Shown: positions 26,359 to 36,127 of the stretch, piece after piece | How positions within the stretch are numbered: position 1 is the stretch's first letter | How the letters are laid out: every line of letters starts with the position of its first letter | NCBI RefSeq assembly: GCF_001436045.1 | Contig: NZ_AZER01000016.1 | Span: 248,001-312,000 of the forward strand | Source of the DNA: Limosilactobacillus frumenti DSM 13145 | GTDB taxonomy: Bacteria; Bacillota; Bacilli; Lactobacillales; Lactobacillaceae | Length of the DNA stretch: 64,000 bases | Reading direction: 5' to 3' | Program-made: the position numbers and the translations under genes | Notes under the pieces: generated by a model | The model's input: only the letters and a program-made list of their open reading frames with translations | Database searches by the model: none | What the model was told of the DNA's origin: nothing

Positions 26359-26434
26359 ATATTTTATTTTGTTTTAACTTGTTAGTGTACTTTATTATAT
26401 ATTACGAGAGGATCATTGAATCCATTAGAATAAG

Positions 26435-28696
26435 CTAATTATGTTGCTTTTCAACAGTAGCAATACCAAACATTGCCAAAAGTGATCCGGCAAATAAAGC
26501 CATTAATCCATTTCCATTACCAGTTTGCGGCAACAGTTGTTTATTCTCTGATTGTTTTTGATCACTGGTCATACCAGGCATCTTTGATTTGCCTGGTACC
26601 TCATTAGGGGTTTCACGAGGGTTTAGTCCTGGATTATTTCCGGGAATATTATCAGGATTAGTACCTGGCTTATCACCTGGTTTGTTGTCAGGGTTAGTAC
26701 CTGGCTTATCACCTGGTTTGTTGTCAGGGTTAGTACCCGGCTTATTGCCTGGATTAGTACCCGGTTTATTATTTGGTTGCTCTGATGGATCAGCTCCCTG
26801 ATGAGGCTTTAATCCCAAACCAGCACTTCGGTTAATTAAACTCCAATCAACTGGCTTGCCCCATTCACCCGGTAAAGCAGCACTGTTAGCAGCATTCTTA
26901 TCAAGCACACCGAGCATTTTATCATTGCGGCTTGAATTATCCCAAATCCAATCACCCTGATTAGTAGCTCGTGCCAATACCATTGTAGTATTGTCTGAAT
27001 TAATTTGAACCAAGAAACTAGGTGCCCAGGTAGCATAATTACCTTTACCAGAAGCAAAATCTTTGTTACTCATATATGAAGTAATCAGAACTTGATCTGG
27101 GTGTCCTTCAACTGGTACAGCGAAGTATGAATAAGTGGCGGTTCGCCAATTAGCAGGAACAGAAGCAGTCAATACAACCCCAGAGTTGTTTAATGGCTTG
27201 TAAGGACCCATTAAATTATCCGCAACATAACCGATCATGGCGACATTGTCCCCGACAGTTGCATTATCTTTTTGAGTCAGTTCAGTATCTGATCCCCGAC
27301 TAACACGCGTTACGGAGAAAAGATAATATTTACCACCAAGTTTTACAATATCCGGCCGTTCAACTTCATCACTTGCCATCAATGTAGATACTAGTGGTGA
27401 GTAGACTTCATCTACCTCTGGATTGTCTTGATTGTTATTTAATTTCAAGATCCCTAGCGAGCCATTGGCTAGTCCAGCTAATTCACGATCTTTCTTGTTA
27501 TTTAAAAGTTTAAAGAAGCTCTTAATATTAAAGGCATCATCGCCACCGTAATTAGCCCAGTTATAAATTTGCTCATCACTTTGGTAATCTTCTTTACCAG
27601 TATTGGCTTCAAATACTAAGTAGCGATCACCATTTGTTAATTGCACTACATGTGGATCGCGCAAGCAGTAATCATCATCTTTACGATCTTTTCCCTCGGC
27701 AAATTGTTGGTAGGTCTGGTAATGATAGCCATCACCTTCAAAGATAACATGATTATTATCAACACTAGCGATTGATACCCCATTATCATCAACGTTTAAG
27801 TGCAGGGTAGCTGTAGCCAGCTTTTGATCATTTAACTTAAAATCAGAAGTATCATTAGAAGTATAGAATAATTGAATTGAACCATCGTTGTTCACAATGG
27901 CAGAACCCGACCATTCTTGGTAGACATTGTTTTCTTTGTTACCAAAGATTGAACCCGCATTACGCCAGTGTGAGAAGTCATTGTCACCATACTTGTTGTA
28001 CAAGAGATAAATATGGTTGTCGCCATAGGGTGTATTAGGAATCCCCATCATAGCGATTACTAGCTGGTAGCCCTTGTAATTTGAAACATATCCTGTAACA
28101 GCATCTTGTACTGGCCAGGAATCCCACACGTCAAGGTGCGCCATTTTACCCGTTTGTGCATCCACAGCATAAGCAGCTGGCATATTATTAATTTCCTTAG
28201 CGTTAAAATAAGGAACTGTATACCGTGGATCTTGCTTAACAATTGCATTGCCAATGCCTTCTAAATCTTTGAAGGTTAACTTAGCACCTTTTTCAGCAGA
28301 CTTCGAGAAATTAATCTTATTCAGCTCATTAATTTGGTCTTCTGTCAAGTTATTAACATTAATATGCGCATTGTTAACAGCCTGAGCAGCAGAGGGGTTC
28401 AACTTTTTTTGATTGTTTTCACTAGGTACTGTATCAACATTAGTGCTTTGTTTTAATTGAACTTGAACGGCACCAGTAATTGTACTAGGGCTAGTGCTGG
28501 TGTTACTTGTTACATCAGAGCTGGACCCAGTAGGTTGACTAGCAGTATTGGTCACAACAGCATTATCACTATTAGTAGTAACTTGGTCGGCATGGGCACT
28601 AACTACCCCACCCATCAGCACAGAAGTAGATACTATAGTAGCAACTACCCACTTTTTACCAACTTTATACATTTTCTTGCGTTCTTTATAATCCAA
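26435..28696 (-). CDS. Cell-wall-anchored fructansucrase (GH68 levansucrase or inulosucrase)
   Basis: The 753-residue protein starts at TTG 28696, with GGGAGG 7 nt upstream. It has a KxYKxGKxW-type signal ([11 protein letters not shown]), with cleavage near SAHA-DQ. The GH68 domain holds the nucleophile Asp192 (DVWDSWP), the stabiliser Asp347 (LRDPHV) and the acid/base Glu446 (DEVERPDI). It splits sucrose and builds a fructan outside the cell. A wall-spanning segment of about 60 residues repeats NKPGTNPD and NKPGDKPG units and leads to an LPQTG sortase signal, a hydrophobic helix and a short tail. Levan versus inulin specificity cannot be decided from sequence by eye. It stands alone between pbp1A and the dnaD operon. 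Confidence 0.93.
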   Translation of the reverse strand: MDYKERKKMYKVGKKWVVATIVSTSVLMGGVVSAHADQVTTNSDNAVVTNTASQPTGSSSDVTSNTSTSPSTITGAVQVQLKQSTNVDTVPSENNQKKLNPSAAQAVNNAHINVNNLTEDQINELNKINFSKSAEKGAKLTFKDLEGIGNAIVKQDPRYTVPYFNAKEINNMPAAYAVDAQTGKMAHLDVWDSWPVQDAVTGYVSNYKGYQLVIAMMGIPNTPYGDNHIYLLYNKYGDNDFSHWRNAGSIFGNKENNVYQEWSGSAIVNNDGSIQLFYTSNDTSDFKLNDQKLATATLHLNVDDNGVSIASVDNNHVIFEGDGYHYQTYQQFAEGKDRKDDDYCLRDPHVVQLTNGDRYLVFEANTGKEDYQSDEQIYNWANYGGDDAFNIKSFFKLLNNKKDRELAGLANGSLGILKLNNNQDNPEVDEVYSPLVSTLMASDEVERPDIVKLGGKYYLFSVTRVSRGSDTELTQKDNATVGDNVAMIGYVADNLMGPYKPLNNSGVVLTASVPANWRTATYSYFAVPVEGHPDQVLITSYMSNKDFASGKGNYATWAPSFLVQINSDNTTMVLARATNQGDWIWDNSSRNDKMLGVLDKNAANSAALPGEWGKPVDWSLINRSAGLGLKPHQGADPSEQPNNKPGTNPGNKPGTNPDNKPGDKPGTNPDNKPGDKPGTNPDNIPGNNPGLNPRETPNEVPGKSKMPGMTSDQKQSENKQLLPQTGNGNGLMALFAGSLLAMFGIATVEKQHN

Positions 28697-28789
28697 AATA
28701 ATTCCTCCCCCTTTTTTGTTAAACGCTTATCATTTTGAATTATCTGTATAACTTTAACACTTCTCTTAACATTGTCAAGGTATCAAATT

Positions 28790-28829
28790 AAAAAGCACGA
28801 CTGGGCATCATCGCTCAATCGTGCTTTTT
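28790..28829 (-). terminator. Terminator after the EamA transporter gene
   Basis: An 11-bp stem (28790-28800 AAAAAGCACGA with 28819-28829) has T-runs on both exits, so it can end the minus-strand dinG-to-eamA operon. It also shields the fructansucrase promoter. Confidence 0.8.
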
Positions 28830-28836
28830 GTTTCAT

Positions 28837-29763
28837 TTAATAATGGATATCATATGACGCGCGTCGTCGGCCCTCTTGGAGAATGAAGATCGCGATAATA
28901 ACCAGGGCAATTCCGATGATTTCCACCCAATTCAAGTGGAGGTGGAAGAAAATCACTGACAGAATCGAGGTTGTGATTGATTGCATGGCATCCATGATCG
29001 AGACCACGTCAGAGGGTGCAAAACGGGTAGCTTCCATTAAGAGGCCGAATGGTAAGATCGTTCCAAACAGGACCACCGTCGCAACTGAAGCCACCAGGAC
29101 CCAACTGATGTGTGGTGGATTTATCCAGAATGGCCGGTAGAGGTTAAAGAGAAGTCCCGCAATCATGGTTCCCCAGCCAAGGACAACCACAGGTGGGTTA
29201 TCTTCAGCGGCCCGTTGTGGCAACACTACATAAAATGCGGCTGTAACCCCGGAACCAAGGCCCCATAACAATGAAACTAACGGTAAGTCTAACTGGGTAA
29301 AGTTCCCGCGGGTAATACAGAAGAGAACCCCAAGAAGCGCAATAATAAAGGCAATCACGTCAGAACGGAATGGTCGCCGGTGCTTGAACAGGACCCCACC
29401 AATCACGATGAATAGTGGTGATAAGTACTGGAGAATGGTCGCGGCCGAAGCATTCCCTGTTTGAATGGCATAGTAGAAAGTTAATAAGTTAGCCATCAAA
29501 CCAAGGATGGCATACGAAACCACTGACCATGCTGTATCAGGACGGCTAAAAACGTGGAAGGTTTTCTTGCCATAGAAGACGAATGAGATAGCTAGTAAGA
29601 TAATCCCAGCAGAGAAGGTCCGCATGGACAACATCCAAGTTGCTGGAATGGCGAGGTTTTGGGAAATCAGCTGGAGAGTCGTTCCAGAGATCCCCCACAT
29701 GACCGAGGCAATCGCCGCAATGACAATTCCCTTGAGGACGGGGTTATGACTTTGCTTTTTCAT
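28837..29763 (-). CDS. EamA/DMT-superfamily permease
   Basis: The 308-residue protein has ten hydrophobic helices in two EamA repeats. Markers are the early SVMWGISGTTLQLIS, the end-of-repeat loops, and FGTILPFGLLMEATRF in the second half. Members export or import small metabolites such as amino acids; the substrate is unknown. It follows dnaD by 19 bp, in the place where nth (endonuclease III) stands in many Firmicutes. It shares their strand and is probably cotranscribed. Confidence 0.85.
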   Translation of the reverse strand: MKKQSHNPVLKGIVIAAIASVMWGISGTTLQLISQNLAIPATWMLSMRTFSAGIILLAISFVFYGKKTFHVFSRPDTAWSVVSYAILGLMANLLTFYYAIQTGNASAATILQYLSPLFIVIGGVLFKHRRPFRSDVIAFIIALLGVLFCITRGNFTQLDLPLVSLLWGLGSGVTAAFYVVLPQRAAEDNPPVVVLGWGTMIAGLLFNLYRPFWINPPHISWVLVASVATVVLFGTILPFGLLMEATRFAPSDVVSIMDAMQSITTSILSVIFFHLHLNWVEIIGIALVIIAIFILQEGRRRASYDIHY

Positions 29764-29782
29764 GAGGTGCTCCCTTTCTAAT

Positions 29783-30499
29783 TTAGTGCTGGTTATTCAT
29801 TTTGAAAATGGGAATCTTCGGCCCATCCTTTGCTGGTTGAGGCGACGTAATCTGCCCCTGCCGCTGGCTCTTCCGTTCCTCAAATTGCCGTTCGTGCTCT
29901 TGAACATCACGAGCGGATTTCAGTCCCTGGCGTTGCCAATTACGGAGAATCCGGTCCATATATTGCAGACTCAAGGCGGAATTCAGAACTGCTTGCCGGA
30001 GGGCTAAGGCAATGATTTCGGCTGGATAATGGTCTTTATCTAACCAGTCATTGATGATCTGCATTTCCATGGGTGACATGGTGCGACCAAACTCCGCTTC
30101 AATCTTATTAAAAGTCGTGACCCGCTGGTTAGTACTCTCTTTGGTCCGTGCTTGGTCAGCTTCTTGAAGGTTCAAGTCCGCTAGCTTAGTCAACAATGGC
30201 GTGAAGTCCCAGATGGCGTCTTCCTTCCCGTCCGGTAATTGACGGGTCTTCTGGACAACCAGTTGCTTAACCGTCATTTGGTGAAGGACGTTGAAGACCT
30301 GGTTATCATCTGTCCCGAGGTGCTTCGCAATCTTCCGGATGTCCGGGTCGAGAATTCCGCGATCCAGATAGGACTTAAATTCTAAATAAACCATTAACTG
30401 GCCTGTTGACATCCCCAAATCATGATAATGATGCAACAGCAAGTTGGAAACACTGGTCTGCCCAGCTTGCAGATAGCGTAACAATGCATTTTCTGCCAT
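29783..30499 (-). CDS. dnaD: Replication initiation protein DnaD
   Basis: The 238-residue protein has an N-terminal winged-helix oligomerisation domain (residues 1-100, with HLGTDDNQVFNVLHQM) and a C-terminal DnaD domain (about 130-205) with the conserved YxxxI/W-type motif in SLQYMDRILRNWQRQG. DnaD loads with DnaB and DnaI at oriC and during restart. A basic, Gln-rich tail ends the protein. It lies 64 bp downstream of the ypmB-like gene in a minus-strand operon with dinG. Confidence 0.92.
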   Translation of the reverse strand: MAENALLRYLQAGQTSVSNLLLHHYHDLGMSTGQLMVYLEFKSYLDRGILDPDIRKIAKHLGTDDNQVFNVLHQMTVKQLVVQKTRQLPDGKEDAIWDFTPLLTKLADLNLQEADQARTKESTNQRVTTFNKIEAEFGRTMSPMEMQIINDWLDKDHYPAEIIALALRQAVLNSALSLQYMDRILRNWQRQGLKSARDVQEHERQFEERKSQRQGQITSPQPAKDGPKIPIFKMNNQH

Positions 30500-30563
30500 T
30501 CACCATTCCTCCTTTTTCAAAAAGAAAAAGACTGTAGCTGACGCCCGGTCTTCTTCTTTCAAA

Positions 30564-31082
30564 TTACAAGTTATTAATTTCTTGAACGTACTTGCCTGTC
30601 TTGAAATTAATCAAGTCGTAGCATAGCTGGTTCTTGTGATTACGGTAAGTTACTTCCCAAACAACCTTGTCGTTAAAGACCCCCGGCGCCACTTTCAAAA
30701 TCTTCTTTGGTGACCGGCGTTGCTGGGTCATTTGTTCAACCCGACTGGCGCTTAAGCCAGCTGCTTGTTTAACCACCCGAACATCACCACCATGCTGCGG
30801 AACAATTACTAAAATCGGTTGATTCTGGTTATTCTGACCACTGATGGTGTAATAGGTACTCTCCCGGTTATAGATGTAGAACCGGCCGGGAGAATGCAGG
30901 TGGGCATATTTTTTGGCAATGTTGACGGTCTGCCGCCGCGCATTAGCCCGGGGTTGGTTGGCAAAGAAATAACCAATCACTGCGACCACGATCACCGCAA
31001 TAATAATATACAGCAGGCGTTTAAGGGTCTTGCCAGCCGAATGCTGTTTGTTTTCCCGCTGGATTTCACGACGACTTTGCAT
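30564..31082 (-). CDS. ypmB: YpmB-like membrane-anchored protein (DUF5590)
   Basis: The 172-residue protein has a basic cytoplasmic start, one transmembrane helix (about residues 26-46, RLLYIIIAVIVVAVIGYFF) and an extracellular part with two PepSY/cystatin-like halves (YTISGQNNQNQPILVIVPQ, VWEVTYRN). YpmB sits between dinG and the aspB/asnS/dnaD genes in Bacillus and lactobacilli and has no firm function. Position and architecture support the call. Confidence 0.8.
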   Translation of the reverse strand: MQSRREIQRENKQHSAGKTLKRLLYIIIAVIVVAVIGYFFANQPRANARRQTVNIAKKYAHLHSPGRFYIYNRESTYYTISGQNNQNQPILVIVPQHGGDVRVVKQAAGLSASRVEQMTQQRRSPKKILKVAPGVFNDKVVWEVTYRNHKNQLCYDLINFKTGKYVQEINNL

Positions 31083-31146
31083 GTAACTGTCCCTTCTTTA
31101 ACAATAATCTTTCTGATTATACCAAAAATTAGCAGAGAAAGGAAAA

Positions 31147-34044
31147 CTATTTACCCTTGTCAGCCGTTGACGAATGATTCCAATCGTCTAAGAACCGCTG
31201 GGCATTCGTCACTACTTGTTTCGTTGGCACTGTCTGGACTGGCATCCCCTTCGGCAAATTATGGAGCATTGAATGACCATATCGCCGCGAAGCAATTCTA
31301 GAATCTAAGATAACAGCGCAACCGAAGTCATCCGGTGTCCGTAGCAACCGCCCAATCCCTTGCTGAAGGCGCATGGTCGCTTTTGGTAATGAAGCATGGT
31401 AGAACGGGTTCTTGCCCTGATCACGCAACATCCCGTTATAGGCCCGCGTCATAATTTCATTTGGTGCGTCAAATGGCAGGCGGGTGATAATCAGCATCTC
31501 AAGGGCCGTCTTCGGAAGGTCAATGCCCTCCCAGAAACTGGAAGCCCCCAGCAGGATAGCAGACGTCCCAGAAGCAAACTGTTTCAGCAGCTTCTCTTTT
31601 CGACCAGTAATCCCCTGCGCAAGGATATCGCGCTGGTCAAAGAGGTCGGTTTCACGCAGCTGACTATAAACCTGTTCAATCGTCACCAGGGAATTAAAAA
31701 GAATCATCGTTTGACAACGATTATGCTTGGTCAGGTCATAAATGGTCTGCGCCAGGTAGTGAATGTAATTTCCATTGTCACTCCGCCCCGGAACCGGCGC
31801 ATCCTGGGCTACCAACAATTGTGAACGGTGTTCATAGTCAAATGGTGAAGTAAACCGCTTTTGAATGGTGTGGTCCCGGTCCAGGTCGAGTTGGTCATAC
31901 AGGTAGTTGGAACGACTGGACGTAAAGAGCGTTGCACCGACAAACAGTGGCTGGGCAAAGTACGGATAAACATTTTCCGTTAGGTAGTGGTTCACGGCGA
32001 GCAGGCCCCCGGACAATTGCATCGAACTGCGCTCGGAAGACTGTTGGATGGTCAGCCAGAAAGCCGCCGCATCCCCGCGCTGCTCAAGTGTTGTCGTGAA
32101 GCCGCGTAATGTATGGTCGGCACTCACTAATAATTGCCACTGACTTTGGAACTGACTCATCAGGTAACGGTCAGAAAATAGCCAGCGGTCCGCCTGCTGG
32201 ACAAACAGGTGGTGCAAAGCTGAGAAGTGCAATCGCACATTGGCTAATGCCTGCTCCAACTGCATCATCACAGTGCCATCGGGCTGCAAAAGTGCCAACA
32301 AGGCTTTATTATCCAATGGTTGCTCAATCAACTCAGTACTGGTATTGGTGTGCACGTCCATCATGAACTGGCGATACAAGGCCTGCTGGAGCGCATCCAA
32401 TGAAGTCGTAACGGCTTGCAGGTCATCCCTAAGCAGGTCAACATTGTAGGAACCGAGGGCATCATCATCAAAAATATCAACCAGGTTCCGGTCGGCATTG
32501 TGGGCTACCAGGCCGCCCAAAACATGAATCGCTGTCCGCAGTTGTTGGAAGTTCAACGTCTGGCGTGACTGGCGGAGGATACTTTCACTCAGGTGCTGGG
32601 CCTCATCAATAACCAGGTATGGGCGCCGGGTACCATCACCAAGCTCTTCCGCGTGGTCCACTAGGTAAGCATGGTTAGTAATGATGACGTTAGCGGTATG
32701 GAGTTGCTTCGCCCGCCGAACCAGAAAGTCATCCTGATAAAATTCATTCCGTTCACTGATCGTCTTTAATCCTTGGTGACGAATTTCCGCCAAGTAGGAT
32801 AGCCGGTGAATATTTAAGTTCAGTTCATCCAAATCCCCACTGGTCGTGGACAATAGCCAGACCAGGATCTGGGCCTTCAACAGTTGAACGAGTTCAGAAT
32901 CATCAATCACGGCCAGGGAGTGCACAAACTTGGCCAGGTCTAAATAATGCTGGTTTCCCTTCACCACAACACTATTCAACGGAAACGGCAGCACCTGGTC
33001 CAGCTGGCGCATCGCCTGCAGGGCAATCTGCTGCTGCAAGAGGTTAGTCGCCGTTGAAACAACAATCTTCTTGTCTGGGTAGGCAGCGTACGCCAAAGGC
33101 AACAAGTAGCCAAGTGTCTTCCCCGTTCCGGTCCCTGCTTCGACAATCATCGACTGTGGTTCTTCACTCGTGTAATTCTTATGAATGGCGTTCATCATCT
33201 TCGACTGGGTAGGCCGGAAAGTGAGTTGGTCACCAAACAATTTAACCTTGGCACGTTTAGTTGCCGGGTACTTACGCACAGGTGTATCAACTGCACTCGA
33301 AGCTGGCCGGACCTTATGCAGGACCATGCCATGCGTAACGTACAAGTCATCGCGTAATGGCAGTGGATGGTTAACGCGACTCGCCAGTTCTTTTTCAAAC
33401 ATACGGCTGGTTTGTTGGGGCAACTTTAGTTTCAACTGCACAAGTTTTTCCAGGGTTAAAGTGGGCAACTGGTGCAGCTTTTGCAAAAGGTCGATTAATA
33501 AGTGGGCGGTCGCTTCCGCATCTGAAACCGCGCTGTGCGGGTGGTCGTGTTCAATGGCGAGTGACGCGGTCAAGTCTCGTAACCGGTAGCTCTTTGCCGT
33601 GGGCAGCAAGATCTGGCTCATCGTTACCGTATCGATCGCCTTGATCGGCAGTTCGGGATAACCAGCCCGCTCGAGTTCCCCGTTTAAAAAAGGAAAATCA
33701 AAGTTAACGTTATGGGCGACAAAGATCGTCCCTGATAAGAGACTGTAGATCGTCCCAGCCACATCTTCGAATAATGGGACATGCCGGACGTCACCATTAC
33801 GAATGCCGGTCAGCTGTTCAATTGACCGGGGAATCGTTGTCCGCGGATTTATTTTCGTTTCAAATTGGTTAATAATCTTACCATCCTGAACAAGAACCGC
33901 CCCAATCTGAATAATCCGATCACCGCGGCGTGCACTAGTGCCAGTCGTTTCAAGATCAACCACCGAATAGATGGGACCACGTGGTTGGCGTTTCTTCGAC
34001 TGACGATGATTTGTTTTCGTTGACAAACTATCACCATGTTTCAT
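31147..34044 (-). CDS. dinG: DinG-like helicase with N-terminal 3'-5' exonuclease domain
   Basis: The 965-residue protein has a DEDDh exonuclease at residues about 25-190 (VVDLETTGTSARRGDRII, HNVNFDFPFLNGEL, HSAVSDAEATAHLL). An XPD/DinG-type superfamily 2 helicase follows, with Walker A AGTGTGKTLGYLLPLA, DEAH box VIDEAQHLSE, and motifs V/VI near GASSFWEGID and RLQQGIGRLLRT. The cysteines of an Fe-S cluster are not seen, as in other Firmicutes DinG proteins. It probably acts in DNA repair. It is the first gene of the dinG-ypmB-dnaD-eamA unit. The start has no clear ribosome binding site. Confidence 0.92.
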   Translation of the reverse strand: MKHGDSLSTKTNHRQSKKRQPRGPIYSVVDLETTGTSARRGDRIIQIGAVLVQDGKIINQFETKINPRTTIPRSIEQLTGIRNGDVRHVPLFEDVAGTIYSLLSGTIFVAHNVNFDFPFLNGELERAGYPELPIKAIDTVTMSQILLPTAKSYRLRDLTASLAIEHDHPHSAVSDAEATAHLLIDLLQKLHQLPTLTLEKLVQLKLKLPQQTSRMFEKELASRVNHPLPLRDDLYVTHGMVLHKVRPASSAVDTPVRKYPATKRAKVKLFGDQLTFRPTQSKMMNAIHKNYTSEEPQSMIVEAGTGTGKTLGYLLPLAYAAYPDKKIVVSTATNLLQQQIALQAMRQLDQVLPFPLNSVVVKGNQHYLDLAKFVHSLAVIDDSELVQLLKAQILVWLLSTTSGDLDELNLNIHRLSYLAEIRHQGLKTISERNEFYQDDFLVRRAKQLHTANVIITNHAYLVDHAEELGDGTRRPYLVIDEAQHLSESILRQSRQTLNFQQLRTAIHVLGGLVAHNADRNLVDIFDDDALGSYNVDLLRDDLQAVTTSLDALQQALYRQFMMDVHTNTSTELIEQPLDNKALLALLQPDGTVMMQLEQALANVRLHFSALHHLFVQQADRWLFSDRYLMSQFQSQWQLLVSADHTLRGFTTTLEQRGDAAAFWLTIQQSSERSSMQLSGGLLAVNHYLTENVYPYFAQPLFVGATLFTSSRSNYLYDQLDLDRDHTIQKRFTSPFDYEHRSQLLVAQDAPVPGRSDNGNYIHYLAQTIYDLTKHNRCQTMILFNSLVTIEQVYSQLRETDLFDQRDILAQGITGRKEKLLKQFASGTSAILLGASSFWEGIDLPKTALEMLIITRLPFDAPNEIMTRAYNGMLRDQGKNPFYHASLPKATMRLQQGIGRLLRTPDDFGCAVILDSRIASRRYGHSMLHNLPKGMPVQTVPTKQVVTNAQRFLDDWNHSSTADKGK

Positions 34045-34120
34045 TATGATTAACTGAAAATTCTACTAATATGATACACCACCGAATTATTAAATTATAG
34101 TAACAATTAATGGGGAAACT

Positions 34121-34149
34121 TTGGCAAAAGCAGCAAACTAGGATATGAT
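34121..34149 (+). promoter_or_regulatory. Promoter of the mevalonate operon
   Basis: TTGGCA at 34121-34126 and TATGAT at 34144-34149 are separated by 17 bp, a near-consensus vegetative promoter. The mevalonate kinase start is 37 bp downstream. Confidence 0.75.
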
Positions 34150-34186
34150 GGAGAATGGAATTTTTTGAAGAAAGTAGGTTTTGAAT

Positions 34187-35137
34187 GTGAAGGAATTAGG
34201 CATCGGCCATAGTCATGCCAAGATCATTTTAATTGGGGAGCATTCAGTCGTGTACGGACAACCAGCCATTGCCCTCCCACTACCGGATGTCAAAATGACC
34301 GCCACCATCACACCTGCAACGAACGGTCACACGATTGCTAGTGAGTACTTCACCGGCGCAATTAGTGACCTGCCTGATAAGATGAGCGGTGTTCAAAAAT
34401 TAGTTCAAGCCCTCATCGAACGTTTTCATGGTCAAAATGATCCGTGGAATCTGACAATTGAGTCTGACCTTCCTGCCGAACGCGGCATGGGATCGTCAGC
34501 TGCTACCGCGGTCGCCATTGTCCGCGCCTTTTTTGATTACTATGAAGCAGCCCTGGACCGGGGCCTGCTATTGCAATTAGCTGATATTGAAGAAGAAATC
34601 ACCCACCGGTCACCTTCTGGTCTCGATGCCGCAACGGTAAGTTCTAAGCAGCCGCTCTTCTTTATCAAGGGACAAGCAGGTACTCCTTTCCAGATGCACT
34701 TGACCGGAACAATGGTGATTGCAGATACGGGAATCAAGGGGGCCACGAAAGAAGCTATTGAGGCGGTGCAAGAACAACTGCGGGATAATCACCAGTCAAC
34801 GGTCGCGCACATCGACCACCTCGGAAAACTGAGTACGGCCTGCAAGGAGTTCCTCACCAACAATGAGTTGATGAAGCTCGGCACGTCATTAAATGCCGCC
34901 CAAGCCGACCTGGCGGAGCTTAACGTTAGTTCCCCCGAATTGGATCATTTAATTCAGGTTGCCCGTGAACATGGTGCAATCGGTGCTAAACTGACCGGTG
35001 GCGGTCGCGGCGGTTGTATGTTTGCGATTACGCAAACAGCACTGGACGCCCGGAAGATTGCGACCGTTTTAACTAATCACGGTGCCAAACAGGTTTGGCT
35101 CCAACCCCTTGAAGAAAGTGAGGCAGGCAAAGCATGA
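34187..35137 (+). CDS. mvk: Mevalonate kinase
   Basis: The 316-residue GHMP kinase phosphorylates mevalonate to 5-phosphomevalonate, entering the isoprenoid route. I chose the GTG at 34187 (MKELGIGHSHAKIIL) because AAGTAGG lies 8 nt upstream. Family motifs are LIGEHSVVYGQPAIALPLP at the N terminus, the ATP loop PAERGMGSSAATAVAIV and the C-terminal KLTGGGRGGCMF. It is first in a five-gene plus-strand operon and overlaps mvaD by 4 bp. Confidence 0.95.
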   Translation: MKELGIGHSHAKIILIGEHSVVYGQPAIALPLPDVKMTATITPATNGHTIASEYFTGAISDLPDKMSGVQKLVQALIERFHGQNDPWNLTIESDLPAERGMGSSAATAVAIVRAFFDYYEAALDRGLLLQLADIEEEITHRSPSGLDAATVSSKQPLFFIKGQAGTPFQMHLTGTMVIADTGIKGATKEAIEAVQEQLRDNHQSTVAHIDHLGKLSTACKEFLTNNELMKLGTSLNAAQADLAELNVSSPELDHLIQVAREHGAIGAKLTGGGRGGCMFAITQTALDARKIATVLTNHGAKQVWLQPLEESEAGKA

Positions 35138-36105
35138 CGACCGCGCGTGCTCATACAAATATTGCGTTAGTAAAGTATTGGGGAAAGCGCGATCGGCAAT
35201 TAATGCTCCCGCAAACCGACAGCCTGTCTTTAACCCTCAATGAGTTCTATGCGACCACCAAAGTAGAATTTGACCCATCGTTGACCGCTGATCAGATCAC
35301 TATCGACGGGCAAGCAGTCAGCGGCAAGGGGCAGGCAAAAATTACCGCCTTCTTGGACATTGTGCGCCAGCTGAGCGGAAAAAATGACTTCGCCTATGTC
35401 CAATCTACTAATCATGTGCCGATGGCAGCTGGCCTGGCTTCATCCGCCTCTGCATTTGCGGCCTTAGCCACTGCTGCAGCCGGAGCAGCCGGCTTACAAT
35501 TATCGCGGCGTGAATTATCACGGTTAGCCCGACGCGGATCTGGTTCTGCTACCCGGTCAATTTATGGGGGCCTGGTAGAATGGCACCGGGGAACCGATGA
35601 CCTCTCCTCTTTTGCGGAGCCCATCATGGAGCAAGTCGATTTTCCAATTGAGATGCTGGCCATTCTCGTGAACACCAAGAAAAAGAAGGTTTCTTCACGT
35701 TCCGGCATGCAGTCATCCGTGGAGACGTCGCCTTACTACCCTGCTTGGCGACAGGTTGTGGTGGATGATATGAAGGCAATGAAAAAAGCAATTGCTGACC
35801 GTGACATTCCAACAATCGGTCACATTGCCGAAGAAAACGCCATGCGGATGCATGCACTAACACTGTCCTCTGATCCTGCCTATACATATTTTGACGCGGA
35901 GACATTAACTGCAATTCGCTTAGTTCATGAGTTGCGGGATAGTGGGATCAATGCTTACTACACCATGGATGCTGGTCCCAATGTCAAGGTGATTTACGAC
36001 CGGCATGACCGACAGGCAATCTTAGATAAATTAAGTCCCGTCTTTGGTCGCGAGCGTTTAGTCGTCTCACAACCGGGACCTGGTGTTACAATAATTGATG
36101 ATTAA
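35134..36105 (+). CDS. mvaD: Diphosphomevalonate decarboxylase
   Basis: The 323-residue GHMP enzyme turns diphosphomevalonate into isopentenyl diphosphate with ATP. It shows TNIALVKYWGKRD at the start, the phosphate loop MAAGLASSASAFAALATA (about residues 93-110), GSGSATRSIYGG and the conserved Asp in YTMDAGPNVKV. Its ATG lies inside the mvk stop (ATGA overlap), which implies coupled translation. Confidence 0.95.
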   Translation: MTTARAHTNIALVKYWGKRDRQLMLPQTDSLSLTLNEFYATTKVEFDPSLTADQITIDGQAVSGKGQAKITAFLDIVRQLSGKNDFAYVQSTNHVPMAAGLASSASAFAALATAAAGAAGLQLSRRELSRLARRGSGSATRSIYGGLVEWHRGTDDLSSFAEPIMEQVDFPIEMLAILVNTKKKKVSSRSGMQSSVETSPYYPAWRQVVVDDMKAMKKAIADRDIPTIGHIAEENAMRMHALTLSSDPAYTYFDAETLTAIRLVHELRDSGINAYYTMDAGPNVKVIYDRHDRQAILDKLSPVFGRERLVVSQPGPGVTIIDD

Positions 36106-36127
36106 TTGATTGAGAGGTTTTTGAAAA

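Noticed and set aside
26589-26801. Plus-strand proline/glycine/leucine-rich frame of 70 codons
   Set aside because: It is the antisense reading of the repeat stalk of the fructansucrase gene.
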